In this document: positions 63,638 through 64,000 of the stretch, in pieces
Position numbering within the stretch: the first letter of the stretch is position 1
Layout of the letters: every line of letters begins with the position of its first letter
Source of the DNA: Rhodococcoides fascians NBRC 12155 = LMG 3623
GTDB lineage: Bacteria > Actinomycetota > Actinomycetes > Mycobacteriales > Mycobacteriaceae
Direction of reading: 5' to 3'
Length of the DNA stretch: 64,000 nucleotides
Assembly: GCF_001894785.1 (NCBI RefSeq)
Contig: NZ_BCWW01000006.1
Span: forward strand, 62,001-126,000
Position numbers and translations under genes: made by a program
The notes under the pieces: model-generated
Told to the model about the DNA's origin: nothing
Seen by the model: only the letters and a program-made list of their open reading frames with translations
Database searches by the model: none

Positions 63638-64000
63638 GTGCCCACGCCGACCGCCCCTCTCTCGTTGAACAGACGTGGGTTGTTCCGGCTCGCCGGTGCC
63701 GCCGTACTCACAGCGGCCACGGCGTCGACCGTCACGGCTTGCGGCGCGGAGGAAATCTCCGGTCCCGCACTCGATTCTCTGACGGCACAGTTGCGCTCCG
63801 CTCGCTCCGACGCCGCGGCTGCGTCTTCGGCGGCAACGGTCGCTCCCGATTACGCAGGAGCTCTCGGCGTGGTCGCGGCCCAGCGGACCGAACAGGCGGA
63901 TGCACTCGAGACCGAGATCGCCCGGGCTACCGGAGCGACCACCGACACCTCGTCGGCGACTGCCACGACGACCACGAGCGCGGCCCAGTCCGCGCCGCCA
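63638..64000 (+). CDS. Tat-exported lipoprotein, 5' part (Rv2843/Rv2844-like)
   Basis: At least 121 codons, cut by the window edge. The N-terminus [21 protein letters not shown] has a twin-arginine motif (NRRGLFRL) and a lipobox-like VTAC at Cys about 35, so it should be folded before export and lipid-anchored. After that comes an Ala-rich helical segment ([39 protein letters not shown]), similar to ferritin-like DUF4439 proteins next to rimP in mycobacteria, then a Thr/Ser-rich stretch. Start GTG 63,638; function unknown. Confidence 0.75.
   Translation, partial: MPTPTAPLSLNRRGLFRLAGAAVLTAATASTVTACGAEEISGPALDSLTAQLRSARSDAAAASSAATVAPDYAGALGVVAAQRTEQADALETEIARATGATTDTSSATATTTTSAAQSAPP

Overview
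This is a high-GC actinobacterial chromosome segment, most likely Rhodococcus or a close relative. The evidence is the dense coding, many GTG starts, frequent 1-4 base stop/start overlaps, and gene runs that match Mycobacterium tuberculosis order: dapB with its two small partners; pepR-pnp-rpsO-ribF; sirR; truB-pptT-phosphoesterase; dinF-nrnA-rbfA-DUF503-infB-ylxR-nusA-rimP. The genus is inference. I saw no rRNA, tRNA, CRISPR, transposase, integrase or phage gene.

Layout. Positions 1-2,050 hold dapB and two co-directional partners (minus strand). 1,848-13,700 holds an orphan ABC ATPase and then a long minus-strand run: DinB protein, betaine aldehyde dehydrogenase, APC permease, choline oxidase, a cNMP/CBS/DUF294 signalling protein, a GH63-type glucosidase and a zinc alcohol dehydrogenase. 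The aldehyde dehydrogenase, permease and choline oxidase form a choline-to-glycine-betaine unit. 13,800-16,250 holds a small hypothetical gene, a frameshifted DUF218 gene and a TetR/DUF4188 divergent pair. 16,264-31,901 is a complete 14-gene nuoA-N operon for NADH dehydrogenase I (minus strand, tightly overlapped). 32-40 kb is mixed: aquaporin, a receiver-like protein, an AMIN-like lipoprotein, an amino-acid permease, ComB, polyprenol-phosphate mannose synthase, SDR, PlsC and TetR. 40-50 kb holds pepR, pnp, rpsO, ribF, a divergent manganese/zinc ABC transporter with its DtxR-type regulator, truB, pptT and a phosphoesterase. 51.9-55 kb holds a TOBE/HTH protein and modABC for molybdate. 55-63.5 kb is the translation/RNA block (MATE protein, nrnA, rbfA, DUF503, infB, ylxR, nusA, rimP), and a Tat lipoprotein gene runs off the right edge.

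The most unusual feature is a short interspersed repeat. Its core is about 26 bp, and where it is tandem the period is exactly 33 bp (11 codons). I count seven good copies and one degenerate copy. The core has no stop codon in any of six frames. Copies sit in frame at both ends of NuoG (opposite orientations), inside the DUF294 protein, and next to a terminator hairpin between the GH63 and alcohol dehydrogenase genes. A separate 21-bp-period repeat forms the start of NuoC. Other points are a one-base frameshift in a DUF218 gene, a TGCCTAA motif shared by the Mn/Zn transporter and its regulator gene, a CRP/GlxR-like site between nuoA and the aquaporin gene, a perfect TetR-type palindrome abutting its own start codon, and an M16 peptidase gene whose only good start lies upstream of a 17-bp-arm hairpin.

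Non-coding stretches of note are 43,855-44,247 (393 bp, three hairpins), 31,902-32,191 (290 bp, CRP-like site), 51,709-51,941 (233 bp, inverted repeat), 63,453-63,637 (185 bp, inverted repeat) and 58,256-58,412 (terminator). Positions 1-67 show nothing I can assign.
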